Positions 53,404-61,982 of a DNA stretch of 64,000 nt are shown here, piece by piece. The position numbers and the translations under genes were made by a program. Origin of the DNA: Methylobacterium organophilum (lineage in GTDB: Bacteria > Pseudomonadota > Alphaproteobacteria > Rhizobiales > Beijerinckiaceae); the NCBI RefSeq assembly GCF_022179465.1, contig NZ_BPQV01000007.1:186001-250000 (forward strand). The letters run 5' to 3'. The notes under the pieces are model-generated. The model ran no database searches. It saw nothing but the letters and a program-made list of their open reading frames with translations, and was not told the origin of the DNA. The stretch's first letter is position 1. Each line of letters opens with the position of its first letter.

Positions 53404-53973
53404 TCAACCTCGCGGTGGCGCCGCGCCAGGGCCAGCTTGCGTGTCCTTGCGATCTTGGTCACGCACGAGCCAGTGCACGGCCCCGAGGGCAAGGATGGCG
53501 GCCGCTAGACCGATAATGGTGAGGGGCTCGGTCTTGCTCGCATCCAGGATGATGAACTTGCGGGCAAGTGCCAGCAGGGCGATCAGGATGACGGTGCGCA
53601 GCTGGATGATGCTCTCCTGACGGTGCAACACGCTCAGGATGGAGTGGTTGAACTCCAAGGCGATCAGCACCGTGAAGATCATACCGAACACGGCCTGGAA
53701 CACGCTGTGCTCGGCTGGATCGAGCAGGCCGAAGATGATCAGCCGCACGACGCGGAAGCAGAGGTTGATCACGGCCGCAACGATGACCAACCCGATGAGG
53801 CCGGTCAGGATCACGACGACGACCTCCTCGAAGCGCTCGTAGAGGCTCAGGCCTGGCCACGCCTTGCGCGTGTCCCGCAATGTGTCGGCCGCCGCAGAAA
53901 AGTGTTTCCCGAACGGGAATTTGCCAGGGCTCGGCCGCGGTTCACCGGCATCATCAGGCGTCGGACGTTCCAC
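53404..53973 (-). CDS. PsiE-family (phosphate-starvation-inducible) membrane protein
   Basis: The 189-residue protein has four hydrophobic helices starting at VVVVILTGLIGLVIVAAVIN, and the family stretch LEFNHSILSVLHRQESIIQL followed by VILIALLALARKFIILD. PsiE members are widespread inner-membrane proteins induced by phosphate shortage in E. coli; the function is unknown. The GTG at 53973 is a guess; the longer upstream frame overlaps a transposase relic. Confidence 0.8.
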   Translation of the reverse strand: MERPTPDDAGEPRPSPGKFPFGKHFSAAADTLRDTRKAWPGLSLYERFEEVVVVILTGLIGLVIVAAVINLCFRVVRLIIFGLLDPAEHSVFQAVFGMIFTVLIALEFNHSILSVLHRQESIIQLRTVILIALLALARKFIILDASKTEPLTIIGLAAAILALGAVHWLVRDQDRKDTQAGPGAAPPRG

Positions 53974-53989
53974 TTTCCAAGCCTCTTCC

Positions 53990-54175
53990 TCTCCTGGCTG
54001 CTTGCGTTCGCCCTGACCCCGGGCAACGTGGCCGATATTAGCATGGCGCGACCTCTGCGGCAGGCCGTCGTTCCGGCCAAGCGCCGGATCACCTACCGGT
54101 AGCGCAATCGGATCGAGCGCCTGTTCGGCCACCTCAAGAACTGGCGCCGTGTCGCACGCGCTACGACCGCCTTTG
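53990..54175 (+). pseudogene. Relic of an IS5-type transposase
   Basis: On the plus strand LLAFALTPGNVADISMARPL matches the middle of IS5-family transposases. After a TAG at 54101 it continues as RNRIERLFGHLKNWRRVA, the conserved C-terminal helix with the catalytic Glu, and then loses frame near 54150 (expected TRYDR). No N-terminus or inverted repeats are left. Confidence 0.65.
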
Positions 54176-54267
54176 GAGCATTGAATCCGCACCTCACGCC
54201 CAGGCGGTCGGCAACGCCGCGACCGGCGTGACCCGCGAGCGTTCGCGGGCGGTGGTTCACGGAGACC

Positions 54268-57200
54268 TCACCAGGCGGCCTGGAGGCCTGCGGAGAAGAC
54301 CTGCGCGGTGGCGCCGGAGCGCAGATCGCCCGTATAACCCAGCCTCAGCTGCACGCCCTCCGCGACTGCACCCGTCAGGCTCACCCCCAGGACCGCGCCG
54401 TCCCGGCCAAGCGCGCTCGTCCGGCTCGCGAAGGCCGCCCCGAACAGTCCCGAGCGCACGACCGCGTAGGTGTCGGCGAGCTCGTGCGCCCAGTACGCCC
54501 GGCCCTCCAGGCGCAGGTCCGCAACGCCCGCGAAAGCCACGCTCGTCACGCGTCCGCCCACGAGGCTGCGCGCCGCATCGAGATCCGCCAGCGCGAAGCC
54601 CTGGCTGGCCAGGCCACCCCGCTCGGCCACCCGGCCTCGCGTCAGGCGATCGTAGCTGAAGCCCACCTCCGGCACGACCTCGACCGGCAGACCCGCCGCC
54701 AGCACGTATCCGGCAAAGCCCGCGACCCCGCCGCTCCAGCCCGAGGCCAAGCCGCTCGTCGGCGATACCGCCGAGCCCAGCGCCACCGTCCGGTCGATCC
54801 GCCCGTCCGCGTACGACACCCCCGCCGTGCCGCGCAGCACCACTGCGCCCAGGCGGGTGCTCGCGTAGAGGGTGCCGCCGTAGCTGTCGCTGGCGAACCG
54901 GCCCAGCCCCGCGCCCCGCGAGGTGCCGTCCTCGCGCAGGTAGCTGAACGCCCCGCCCACCTGCGTATCCGCCCCGACCTGCCGGTCGAGGCCGAGCAGC
55001 AGGCCGCCCGCATCGAACCCGGCGCCCGAGGCGGCCCGGTCGCCGGCCCGCGTGCCGAACCCGTACAGCGCGTCCGCCCAGACCCGGCCCTCGCCCACTG
55101 CCAGCGGCTGATCGGCAGCCCCGGCGCCGCCGCGCACCTGCAGCGTCGCGCGGTTCGGGCCCAGGCCCAGATCGCCCGCGCTGAACGCCGTCGCACCCCC
55201 GCCCAGCCCGCGCTGGTGCCGGTCGATCGTGTCGGCGATCAGCCGGCGCGCGGCGAGGTCGGTCATCACCGCATCGCCGTAGCTCTGGCCCGACAGGCTC
55301 GCCAGGCCGCCCGCCAGGGTCGCCGGGTCCGCCGCGTAGAGCGGGTCGAACACCCGCGCCCGCATCGCGTCCGGCCGCGTCCCGGCGGCCGGGCGGGCGT
55401 TATCGAGGGCGGCGCCCACCGCCTGGGCATTGCCCGACTGGGAGAGGCCTAGGCCGGCGAGGTTGCCGTAGGCGGCCGGTGTCACCACGAGGTCGAGGCT
55501 GGTGGCCGCGTAGAGCGCGTCGAAGCGCGTGCCGGCGGGCAAGCCCGCCGTCGGCTGGGCCAGCCCGGTGAACGAGCCCGACAGTCCCGCCTGGGCGGCG
55601 AGCACGCCGAAGCGCTGGCCGAGCGCCGGGGTGAAGCTGTTGGTGGCGTTGCCGGTGATGCCGCGCAGGACCGGCACCAGGGTGCCGTTGGCCGCGACCG
55701 TGCCGGTGGTGCCGAGCGCCAGGAGGCGGGCGTAGCTACCCGCGCCGGTGCCGGTGCCCGGGCCGTCGATGTCGAGGCCGAAGCTGCTGCCGGGGGCGAA
55801 GGCGACCGGGCCGAGCACGGTGAGGGTGCCGGGGGAGTTGCCCGGCCGCAGGGCGCCGGCGACCGTGACGGGCGCCGCGATGGTGCCGATGCCGCGCAGC
55901 GTGCCGGGGGCCGCGACGGTGACCGGCGAGGTCCAGACGCCGTTGAGCGAGAGCGTGCCGGCCTGGATCGTGGTCGGGCCGGAGAAGCGACCGGTGCCGT
56001 TGAGCGAGAGCGTTCCGGTGCCGGCCTTGATCAGGCTGGTGGGGCTGGTGCTCTCCAGGATGGCGCCGGCGTAAGCCGAGGAGGCCGCGCCCGTGACCGT
56101 GAGGGCGCCGTTGCCCAGGACGGCGGAGGCGGAGCCTTCGAGGCTTGCCACGGTGAGGGCGCCGCCGCCGAGGTCCAGGGCGCCGGTATTGGTCAGCGTG
56201 GTGAGACCGGCGAGCGGGCCGGTGATCTGGAGCAGGCCGGCATTGGTCAGCGTACCGTTGAATTGGCCGGAGAGGCGGGCGATGCCGGTATTGGTCAGGT
56301 CGGTGGTGAGGGTGCCCTCGCTGGCGACGAGCCCGGCATTGCTGAGGCCGGCGGCTGCGGTGAGGCTGGCGGTCCGGGCGACCGTGACGAGGCCGGCATT
56401 GGTGAGTGGGCCGGCGAGGCTGTAGCTGCCGGTGACGGCGAGTGTCGCGCCGGCGGCGTTGGCCAGGGTGCCGTTGCTGGCGACTGGGCCGGAAACGGCG
56501 AGCAGGCCGGCATTGTTGGCGATCGCCCCGTCGATGCGGCCGGCGCTGGCAAGCACGGTGCCGGCATTGGTCAGGCCACCGTTGATCGTGCCGCTGGTGG
56601 AAAGCGTGCCGGCATTGGTTGCACCGCCTGCGATGGCGCCCGCGTTGACGAAGCTCGCCCCTTGATGGACCGTCACCGGTGATACGAGGCTCCCCTCCGC
56701 CGTCAGTTCCAGCGTCCCGGCCTCGATGGAGGCGCCGCCCGTGACGGTGTTGGCCGCCGATAGGACAACGGAGCCAGGCCCGGTCTTGACGAGGACGCCC
56801 GGCCGGCTGCCGTCGGCGATCGGACCTGCGAAGGTGGCGGTGCCGAGATCGATCTGGAGGGTGCCGGGGCCGCTCAGCGTGAGCGGGCGAGCGGTGGTGA
56901 AGCCGTCGGCCAGGACCTCGAGGGTGCCGCCGCCGATGGCCAAGCCGGTGCCGGCGGCGCCGAGATTGACATCGCTTGAGATGGCCAGGGTGCCGCCGTA
57001 GACAGCGGTGCCGCCGGCATAGGTGTTGTGACCGGTGAGTTCGAGGGTGCCGAGGCCGGTCTTGATCAGGCCGCCGACGCCCGAGATGTCGTTGGAAAAG
57101 GTGCCCGACCAGCCTTTGGTATCGGTTTCGAAGTCGGCGACGAACTGCGCTGGGCCGCGCACCGCCTTGCCGAGATTGAGCAGGCCCCATCCATAGATGT

Positions 57201-58212
57201 CATCGACGCCGGGCGCTCCGAGGTCGGTCGCGGTGGTCAACAGCGTCTGCTGCAGTTCGTACGCCGAGAACCAGGGAAAGGCCTGCTTCAGCACCGCCGC
57301 GGCTCCCGTCACCACCGGCGCCGCCATGGAGGTGCCTTCATCGAGGCCGTAGCGCATCTGGGTGGGAGAGCTACGCAGGCTCGGCAGTGTCGAGTAGATG
57401 CCGACGCCCGGCGCCACCAGGCACCAGTCCCGGGCGACGCCGCAGCGATTGCTGAAGTCGGCGATGACGTTGTTGGCGTCGACCGCTCCGACCGCGAGCC
57501 AGTTGTCCTTCAATTCCGGAAAGAGATGCGGCAGGGCCGGTAAAGGGTCGGGATTCGGCAGAGCGGCGTTGCCGTTCGCCACTACCATCAGGATGCCGGC
57601 CTCGGCGAGGCCACGCGCGCCCTCTAGGACCTTGGGAAACTGCGTCACCACCTCGTTGCGCGTCACGTTCGTGACGTCTGGAGCGAGCGGCGATGGCTCG
57701 CCGCCGATTCTGTAACTCGCATTGATGACGGAGACGCCCTGCGAAGCGAGAAAAGGCCACGGCGTCGAGGCATAGAGATCGAGCCCGCCGAATGCCCCGA
57801 GCTTCGCAGGCACGATCTGCGCCTCGAAGGCGACGCCGTGCATGCCCTTGCCGTCGCGCGCGGCAGCCGCGATGCCGGTGACGTGGGTGCCATGCGGCGT
57901 GACGTCGGAGTTGGTCCCCGGCTCCAGCGTTCGGTTGGTGAGGAAATTATAGCCCGGCAGCACCCGCCCGAGGAATTCGCTGTGGCGTGAATCGAGGCCG
58001 GTGTCGGCGATGCCGATCAATACGCCCTTGCCGGTGAAGCCCAGCGCGTAGGCTTCGGCGGCATTGACCTGCGCCAGTGCATGGGAGGCGAAATATTCCG
58101 GCGTCTCGAAACTCGCCGCGGTCTGCGCCATGGCGGTGCCGGCCGACAAAAGCAAAGCCGCCAGCGAGGTCGTCGACGCCACGGCGAGGCGGAGGGAAAT
58201 GGGGCTGTGCAC
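54268..58212 (-). CDS. Autotransporter with S8 subtilisin-like protease passenger
   Basis: A 1314-residue surface protein. A signal peptide (about 1-29) is followed by a subtilase domain (about 40-355) with Asp in GIADTGLDSRHSEF, His in PHGTHVTGIAAA and Ser in DEGTSMAAPVVTGAAAV. Next come autotransporter-associated repeats (LIKTGLGTLELTGHNTYAGG and two further copies) interrupted by a long Ala/Gly/Asn-rich section with recurring TNAG units (about 520-700). The C-terminal about 270 residues form the beta-barrel, ending GLQAAW. It would cleave proteins at the cell surface or release its passenger. GTG is the apparent start. It lies in the accessory island. Confidence 0.92.
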   Translation of the reverse strand: MHSPISLRLAVASTTSLAALLLSAGTAMAQTAASFETPEYFASHALAQVNAAEAYALGFTGKGVLIGIADTGLDSRHSEFLGRVLPGYNFLTNRTLEPGTNSDVTPHGTHVTGIAAAARDGKGMHGVAFEAQIVPAKLGAFGGLDLYASTPWPFLASQGVSVINASYRIGGEPSPLAPDVTNVTRNEVVTQFPKVLEGARGLAEAGILMVVANGNAALPNPDPLPALPHLFPELKDNWLAVGAVDANNVIADFSNRCGVARDWCLVAPGVGIYSTLPSLRSSPTQMRYGLDEGTSMAAPVVTGAAAVLKQAFPWFSAYELQQTLLTTATDLGAPGVDDIYGWGLLNLGKAVRGPAQFVADFETDTKGWSGTFSNDISGVGGLIKTGLGTLELTGHNTYAGGTAVYGGTLAISSDVNLGAAGTGLAIGGGTLEVLADGFTTARPLTLSGPGTLQIDLGTATFAGPIADGSRPGVLVKTGPGSVVLSAANTVTGGASIEAGTLELTAEGSLVSPVTVHQGASFVNAGAIAGGATNAGTLSTSGTINGGLTNAGTVLASAGRIDGAIANNAGLLAVSGPVASNGTLANAAGATLAVTGSYSLAGPLTNAGLVTVARTASLTAAAGLSNAGLVASEGTLTTDLTNTGIARLSGQFNGTLTNAGLLQITGPLAGLTTLTNTGALDLGGGALTVASLEGSASAVLGNGALTVTGAASSAYAGAILESTSPTSLIKAGTGTLSLNGTGRFSGPTTIQAGTLSLNGVWTSPVTVAAPGTLRGIGTIAAPVTVAGALRPGNSPGTLTVLGPVAFAPGSSFGLDIDGPGTGTGAGSYARLLALGTTGTVAANGTLVPVLRGITGNATNSFTPALGQRFGVLAAQAGLSGSFTGLAQPTAGLPAGTRFDALYAATSLDLVVTPAAYGNLAGLGLSQSGNAQAVGAALDNARPAAGTRPDAMRARVFDPLYAADPATLAGGLASLSGQSYGDAVMTDLAARRLIADTIDRHQRGLGGGATAFSAGDLGLGPNRATLQVRGGAGAADQPLAVGEGRVWADALYGFGTRAGDRAASGAGFDAGGLLLGLDRQVGADTQVGGAFSYLREDGTSRGAGLGRFASDSYGGTLYASTRLGAVVLRGTAGVSYADGRIDRTVALGSAVSPTSGLASGWSGGVAGFAGYVLAAGLPVEVVPEVGFSYDRLTRGRVAERGGLASQGFALADLDAARSLVGGRVTSVAFAGVADLRLEGRAYWAHELADTYAVVRSGLFGAAFASRTSALGRDGAVLGVSLTGAVAEGVQLRLGYTGDLRSGATAQVFSAGLQAAW

Positions 58213-58733
58213 GGTCGATCCAGTGGGAGGGTGGCGCCGGTCCGACCGGGCGGAGCCCGATCACGACGCGATTCGCCTGCGGATCATCGAGCCCGCCCCC
58301 CTCGGCGTCCAGCGGAACTTCCTCCTTGAGACCTTTGCGGAGCTTCGGCAGAGGGCCCCCCGGCGATGCCGGTTTAGCACTCCCTGGTGGGCACTTTGAG
58401 GTCAGACGGTAGGATGGCCGGCGACTTCGACGCGCCCCGAGCGCCGAAGCACGGCTTCGCTCCAACCAAGCGGGGGCCTGCGCGGCCCTGAAGGGGACTT
58501 GGCGGCTTGAGGCTGAGTGGCTCGCCCGCGTCCGCGCCGTGATGGAGACGACGCACGGATACTGGAGCGGATCTCTCGCCCAGCACGTTTTCGATGGCAG
58601 GCCGTTGCCGGTGCGCCGGGTTGGCCCGTGAGATGAAAAAGCCCGCCGCGGCTGAGCCGGGCGGGCGAGGAAACGTCTGGGAGGAAAGTGACAGGGCGTC
58701 GCAAGGGGCAAGCCAGCCTCAGTTAATGATGCC
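58213..58733. other. Intergenic region between the autotransporter and hicB
   Basis: About 520 bases without a convincing gene. It must hold the autotransporter promoter. A terminator for hicAB lies at 58636-58666. Confidence 0.45.
58636..58666 (-). terminator. Intrinsic terminator of hicAB
   Basis: On the minus strand a GCCCGCC/GGCGGGC stem (58660-58666 with 58641-58647) is followed by TTTTT (58640-58636), 70 bases after the hicB stop. Confidence 0.75.
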
Positions 58734-59138
58734 CTATGCGGGCTCGGTCGCCGCCTCCAGCGCTTTCTCGATGAAGCCGGACCGGGTCAGGCCGGCCGCT
58801 TCTGCCGCCTCGTCGGCCACGCGCAACAGCCCCTTGTCGATGGTGATGTTGATGCGGAGCCGCTCGCCCGGAACGCGCCGTGGGGCGATCAGCTGAGCGA
58901 GTGCACCGGTCGACATTACCTCCGGATCCTCCGAGATCTCCGACCATGTGCGAGGCGCAGGAATCGGGTCGCCATCAGCGCGCAGGGCAGCCAAGTGACC
59001 GGACAGAGCTTCGCGGGCGGCATGTACCGCTTCCTCGAAGGTTTCGCCCTCGGAGACGCAACCGGGCAGATCGGGGAAGGTCACGCCCCAGGAACTGTTA
59101 TCCTCCGGGGGATGAAGGAATGCGAAATAAGAGTTCAT
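58734..59138 (-). CDS. hicB: HicB-family antitoxin
   Basis: The 134-residue protein has the HicB partial RNase H-like fold at the N-terminus (WGVTFPDLPGCVSEGETFEE) and a C-terminal ribbon-helix-helix DNA-binding part (RLRINITIDKGLLRVADEAA). It neutralises HicA and represses the operon. It follows hicA by 61 bases, a wider gap than usual. Confidence 0.93.
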   Translation of the reverse strand: MNSYFAFLHPPEDNSSWGVTFPDLPGCVSEGETFEEAVHAAREALSGHLAALRADGDPIPAPRTWSEISEDPEVMSTGALAQLIAPRRVPGERLRINITIDKGLLRVADEAAEAAGLTRSGFIEKALEAATEPA

Positions 59139-59199
59139 GAGCGACACCAATAGAATACCGAAAAAGTGAAGCGGAACGAGAGACACGGACAGGCGGGGC

Positions 59200-59379
59200 C
59201 TAGAGCCCCGCCGCTTTCTTGATGGACGCGACCGTTTTCGGGTGCATGTCCTTTTTGGGATGAGGGACTGTGATCTTCCCCGGCTTTGCTGGATGCTTGA
59301 AGTGGTGGTGGCTTCCCGTGACTGAGTGCTGGGTCCAGCCTGCCGCTTTCAGCATCCGAATGAGATCTCTCGAATCCAT
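59200..59379 (-). CDS. hicA: HicA-family mRNA interferase toxin
   Basis: The 59-residue toxin begins MDSRDLIRMLKAAGW and has the catalytic His region TGSHHHFKHP and basic PHPKKDMHPKT. HicA cleaves mRNA and tmRNA when free of HicB. It is upstream of hicB in the usual order. The long open frame before the ATG has no family sequence; the ATG at 59379 is right for family length. Confidence 0.93.
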   Translation of the reverse strand: MDSRDLIRMLKAAGWTQHSVTGSHHHFKHPAKPGKITVPHPKKDMHPKTVASIKKAAGL

Positions 59380-59404
59380 GTCTCCGTTCCGCTTCGGTAA
59401 GTAT

Positions 59405-59461
59405 AAAATACACACGCCGTACGGGGAGCGCAAGGCAAATGTGTATTTCGTGTGTACGAAA
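59405..59461 (-). promoter_or_regulatory. hicAB promoter and operator
   Basis: On the minus strand TTGCGC and TATTTT are 17 bases apart, with the -10 box near 59405-59410. The dyad TTTCGTGTGTACGAAA (59446-59461) has 6-bp arms, and AAATACAC/GTGTATTT form a second, wider inverted pair. They are probable HicB operators. Confidence 0.5.
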
Positions 59462-59532
59462 TGAGGTGGGGTAAAAGCCGCCAAGCGCGAGGCCGGGCGG
59501 CCAAGGTTCTAGGCCGATCTTCCGGGTGCTCA

Positions 59533-59946
59533 TCACGGCTGGCGGAGCTTAGTGATCCTGGCCCGAAGATCCTCGTCGCTCCGCTCCAGCTCCGCCATCT
59601 CGTCCTGGATCTCGGCCGAGCGCCGCTCCAACGTCACGCGCCGCACGCTGTCGGCCTTCGGATAGACCGCCGCATTCGCCGCCGTCTCGAAGCGCAGGCG
59701 CGCCCTCTGCTGCACGATCGCCTGGCGCTGCAGCTCGAGGGTGGTCACGGCGAGCCCGTCGATCTTCTTCGACGTCGCGCTGTTCGACGCGTCGATCGAC
59801 GTCACCACGGTCGCAATCTTGGCCTCGACGAAGGCCTGACTCGCCGGCAACGGCAGCCCGAGCGACGTGTAGGCGGCCAGGAAGGTGCCGCCGACGCCGA
59901 GGATGGCCGCGCCGGTCTTGCCGTACTCGAGAAGGGTCGAGAACAT
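59533..59946 (-). CDS. Phage-associated small membrane protein with coiled coil
   Basis: The 137-residue protein has one N-terminal hydrophobic helix (TGAAILGVGGTFLAAYTSLG) and a long charged coiled-coil C-terminus (LERRSAEIQDEMAELERSDE). The layout resembles spanin- or holin-associated phage lysis proteins, but no family is certain. It is the last gene of the lysis module, after the holin-like gene. Confidence 0.6.
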   Translation of the reverse strand: MFSTLLEYGKTGAAILGVGGTFLAAYTSLGLPLPASQAFVEAKIATVVTSIDASNSATSKKIDGLAVTTLELQRQAIVQQRARLRFETAANAAVYPKADSVRRVTLERRSAEIQDEMAELERSDEDLRARITKLRQP

Positions 59947-59995
59947 AGTGGCCCCCAAGGCCGGAGGCGCGACGGTGCTCCGGTCGCGCGAAAAA

Positions 59996-60013
59996 CCCCT
60001 CCCGGTGGAGGGG
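59996..60013. repeat. CCCCTCC/GGAGGGG hairpin between phage genes
   Basis: A 7-bp GC-rich stem around CGGT, akin to the hairpins at 4902, 20189 and 24129. Confidence 0.5.
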
Positions 60014-60023
60014 AAGGGTCGAG

Positions 60024-60614
60024 CTACTGGCGGGCGGCCGAGAGCATGGCGCCGATCTGGGCGTCTTTCCGCTGCGAGGAGCGCGAGGAGCCGAGCCAGA
60101 AATCGTAGATCTGCTTGAAGATCACGATCACCGCACCGAGCACGGTATCCATGAGGTGAGCGAGGGCGGTCGGAGGATCGGTGCGCATCAGCATCAGCAC
60201 CGCCACGATCGCGAAGAAGCCTACCACGCCGACGATCGACAGGATGGCCGGCGCTTTGCCGGACGCGGCATGCTCCTGCTCCAGGCTTACGAGCATGGAA
60301 CGCGCGCTGGCCACGTCCTGCAGCTCAGCGAGACGCATGCGGGCATCCGCGTCGATCCGGGCGAGCGCGATCCTGGCACCGTCCGGATCGGCGGCGACCT
60401 TCTCGGCGATTGCCTCCGGCGTCGGTGGTACGCCGAGAGCGGCGCCCACGGCAGCGGCTGCGGCCTTGCCCACCGCGCCCCCGAGCGATCCGCCAAGGGC
60501 AGAGCCGACACCCGGCATGAGCGCTGTGCCGGCGAGACCGCCGAGGAGCGTGCCGAGCGACGGCAACCCGGCTACGGCCATCTGGCCGGCGACCTTCTCC
60601 CAATCGGACGACAT
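60024..60614 (-). CDS. Phage holin-like protein
   Basis: The 196-residue protein has an Ala/Gly-rich hydrophobic N-terminal part (about 20-60), a middle polar helix rich in Asp, Ala and Arg, and two membrane helices near the C-terminus (LSIVGVVGFFAIVAVLMLM and a second). This is the shape of the '3TM' phage holin family, which opens the inner membrane for the endolysin. The ATG overlaps the lysozyme stop by one base. Confidence 0.75.
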   Translation of the reverse strand: MSSDWEKVAGQMAVAGLPSLGTLLGGLAGTALMPGVGSALGGSLGGAVGKAAAAAVGAALGVPPTPEAIAEKVAADPDGARIALARIDADARMRLAELQDVASARSMLVSLEQEHAASGKAPAILSIVGVVGFFAIVAVLMLMRTDPPTALAHLMDTVLGAVIVIFKQIYDFWLGSSRSSQRKDAQIGAMLSAARQ

Positions 60615-61243
60615 CAGGCGGTTTCCTTCTTCCTGAAGAGGGCTGCGAGGGCGTCGAGCAGGCTCGGCTTCGCCGGGGTCGAGGGTGCAGAAGAAAGCCC
60701 GCCTGTGGGGGCGGGCTGGGAGGGGAGCTTCGGCACCAGAACCGCCGCACCGGCCGGCACCTTCACGGGGCTCTTGTCCCCGCGCCGGGCCCTCGGGAGG
60801 GCCTCGCTGTAGGGCGTCGCGGCTTGGTCGCGCTCGCCCTGCCGGCGCGGGATGATCGAGGCCGGCTTGTTCCACATCAGGAACGCCTCGATCGCGCCCG
60901 CCATGTCCCCGGCATTGGCGCGCCGGACCACACTGGACTGCGCGAAGGCGACCGGCCCGATGTTGAAGCAGAGCGAGACGCAGGCGTCGAAAAACTCCTG
61001 CGGCCAGGCCCGATCGCTGCGCAGGGCCTTCCGGACCGGGTCGACGTATTTCTCGACGCCCTGAGCGAAGAGCGCGTCGCTTTGCGCCTGGGTGATGGTG
61101 AGCCCGGGCTTCACGACGATCAGGCCCGAGGCGGTGGTGATCCCGACCCCGATGGTCCAGATGCCGACCGCGTCCTTGTAGGCGGTCAGCCGCTCGCCTT
61201 CGCGCGCCTTGAGGGCTGCGCGGCCGATGGGAGAGAGGTCCAT
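60614..61243 (-). CDS. Phage lysozyme (glycoside hydrolase family 24)
   Basis: The 209-residue endolysin begins with the GH24 core: LKAREGERLTAYKDAVGIWT, where E16 is the likely catalytic Glu, then GVGITTASG and a FNIGPVAFAQS motif. It cleaves peptidoglycan. After residue 150 comes a Pro/Ala-rich tail with LLDALAALFRKKE, longer than T4 lysozyme. It leads into the holin gene with one base overlap. Confidence 0.9.
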   Translation of the reverse strand: MDLSPIGRAALKAREGERLTAYKDAVGIWTIGVGITTASGLIVVKPGLTITQAQSDALFAQGVEKYVDPVRKALRSDRAWPQEFFDACVSLCFNIGPVAFAQSSVVRRANAGDMAGAIEAFLMWNKPASIIPRRQGERDQAATPYSEALPRARRGDKSPVKVPAGAAVLVPKLPSQPAPTGGLSSAPSTPAKPSLLDALAALFRKKETA

Positions 61244-61441
61244 CGCGATCTCCGATGCGTGGTATAGTGGGGCGCTGGCGCGGCCCGGAAGTTGGTCCGC
61301 CCTCGCGTGCGAGGCGGCTCCTGCCCGGAAGGATGGAGGCTCCGGGGCCGCGTCAGCGCTGCGGGCGATAGGTCCCGAGCAGGCGATCCCGACGGTGGTG
61401 ACGAGCCCGAAATTCGCCTCGTCGCTGCGTTTCGGCCGTGA

Positions 61442-61975
61442 TCAGCGGCCGTATGCGAGGATCTGGCCGGCGTCGAAGTTGCCCGAGGTGGTCGGGGTGA
61501 ACCGGATCGCCACGATCGGCGCCGCCACCGTGAGCAGACGCGGATTTTCCAGGGCCGAGACGAGCCCGGGTTCGGAGATGTTCCCGGTGACCATGCCGCA
61601 GCGCAGGACCGGGCGACGCTGACCGTTTCCGGAGAGCAGGGCCTGGCCGTTGAGCTGGCCCGCCGCCGAGATCGAGGGGGTGAAGGCGACCGCCGCGCTG
61701 AAATTCGTGCCGTCCGTCGAGATCGCCGCGCTGAAGGTCTGGCCCGACGTGGAGTAGTCGTGGGAGATGTTGATCCACGAGAAAGACAGGTCGGTGTATG
61801 CGCCGAGCCCCGTGAAGGTGACCGAGGCCGCAGGCGTCGTGCCGAGATCGCCGGAATTCCCGATCTGGGTGTAGGCGATCGGCCCGAAGCCGGCCTGCTT
61901 GAGCGCGTAGGCGGTGACGATCTTGCGCGGATCGAGGCCGGCCAGGAGCTCGGCTGCGGAGGCGAACTTGCTCAC
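61442..61975 (-). CDS. Phage structural protein, function unknown
   Basis: A 177-residue protein rich in Ser, Thr, Gly and Ala with beta-sandwich-like strands (TFTGLGAYTDLSFSWINISH and FTPTTSGNFDAGQILAYGR). It is probably a tail or tail-fibre accessory protein from its place between the tail fibre and the lysis genes. No family is recognised. Confidence 0.6.
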   Translation of the reverse strand: MSKFASAAELLAGLDPRKIVTAYALKQAGFGPIAYTQIGNSGDLGTTPAASVTFTGLGAYTDLSFSWINISHDYSTSGQTFSAAISTDGTNFSAAVAFTPSISAAGQLNGQALLSGNGQRRPVLRCGMVTGNISEPGLVSALENPRLLTVAAPIVAIRFTPTTSGNFDAGQILAYGR

Positions 61976-61982
61976 GACTCAC

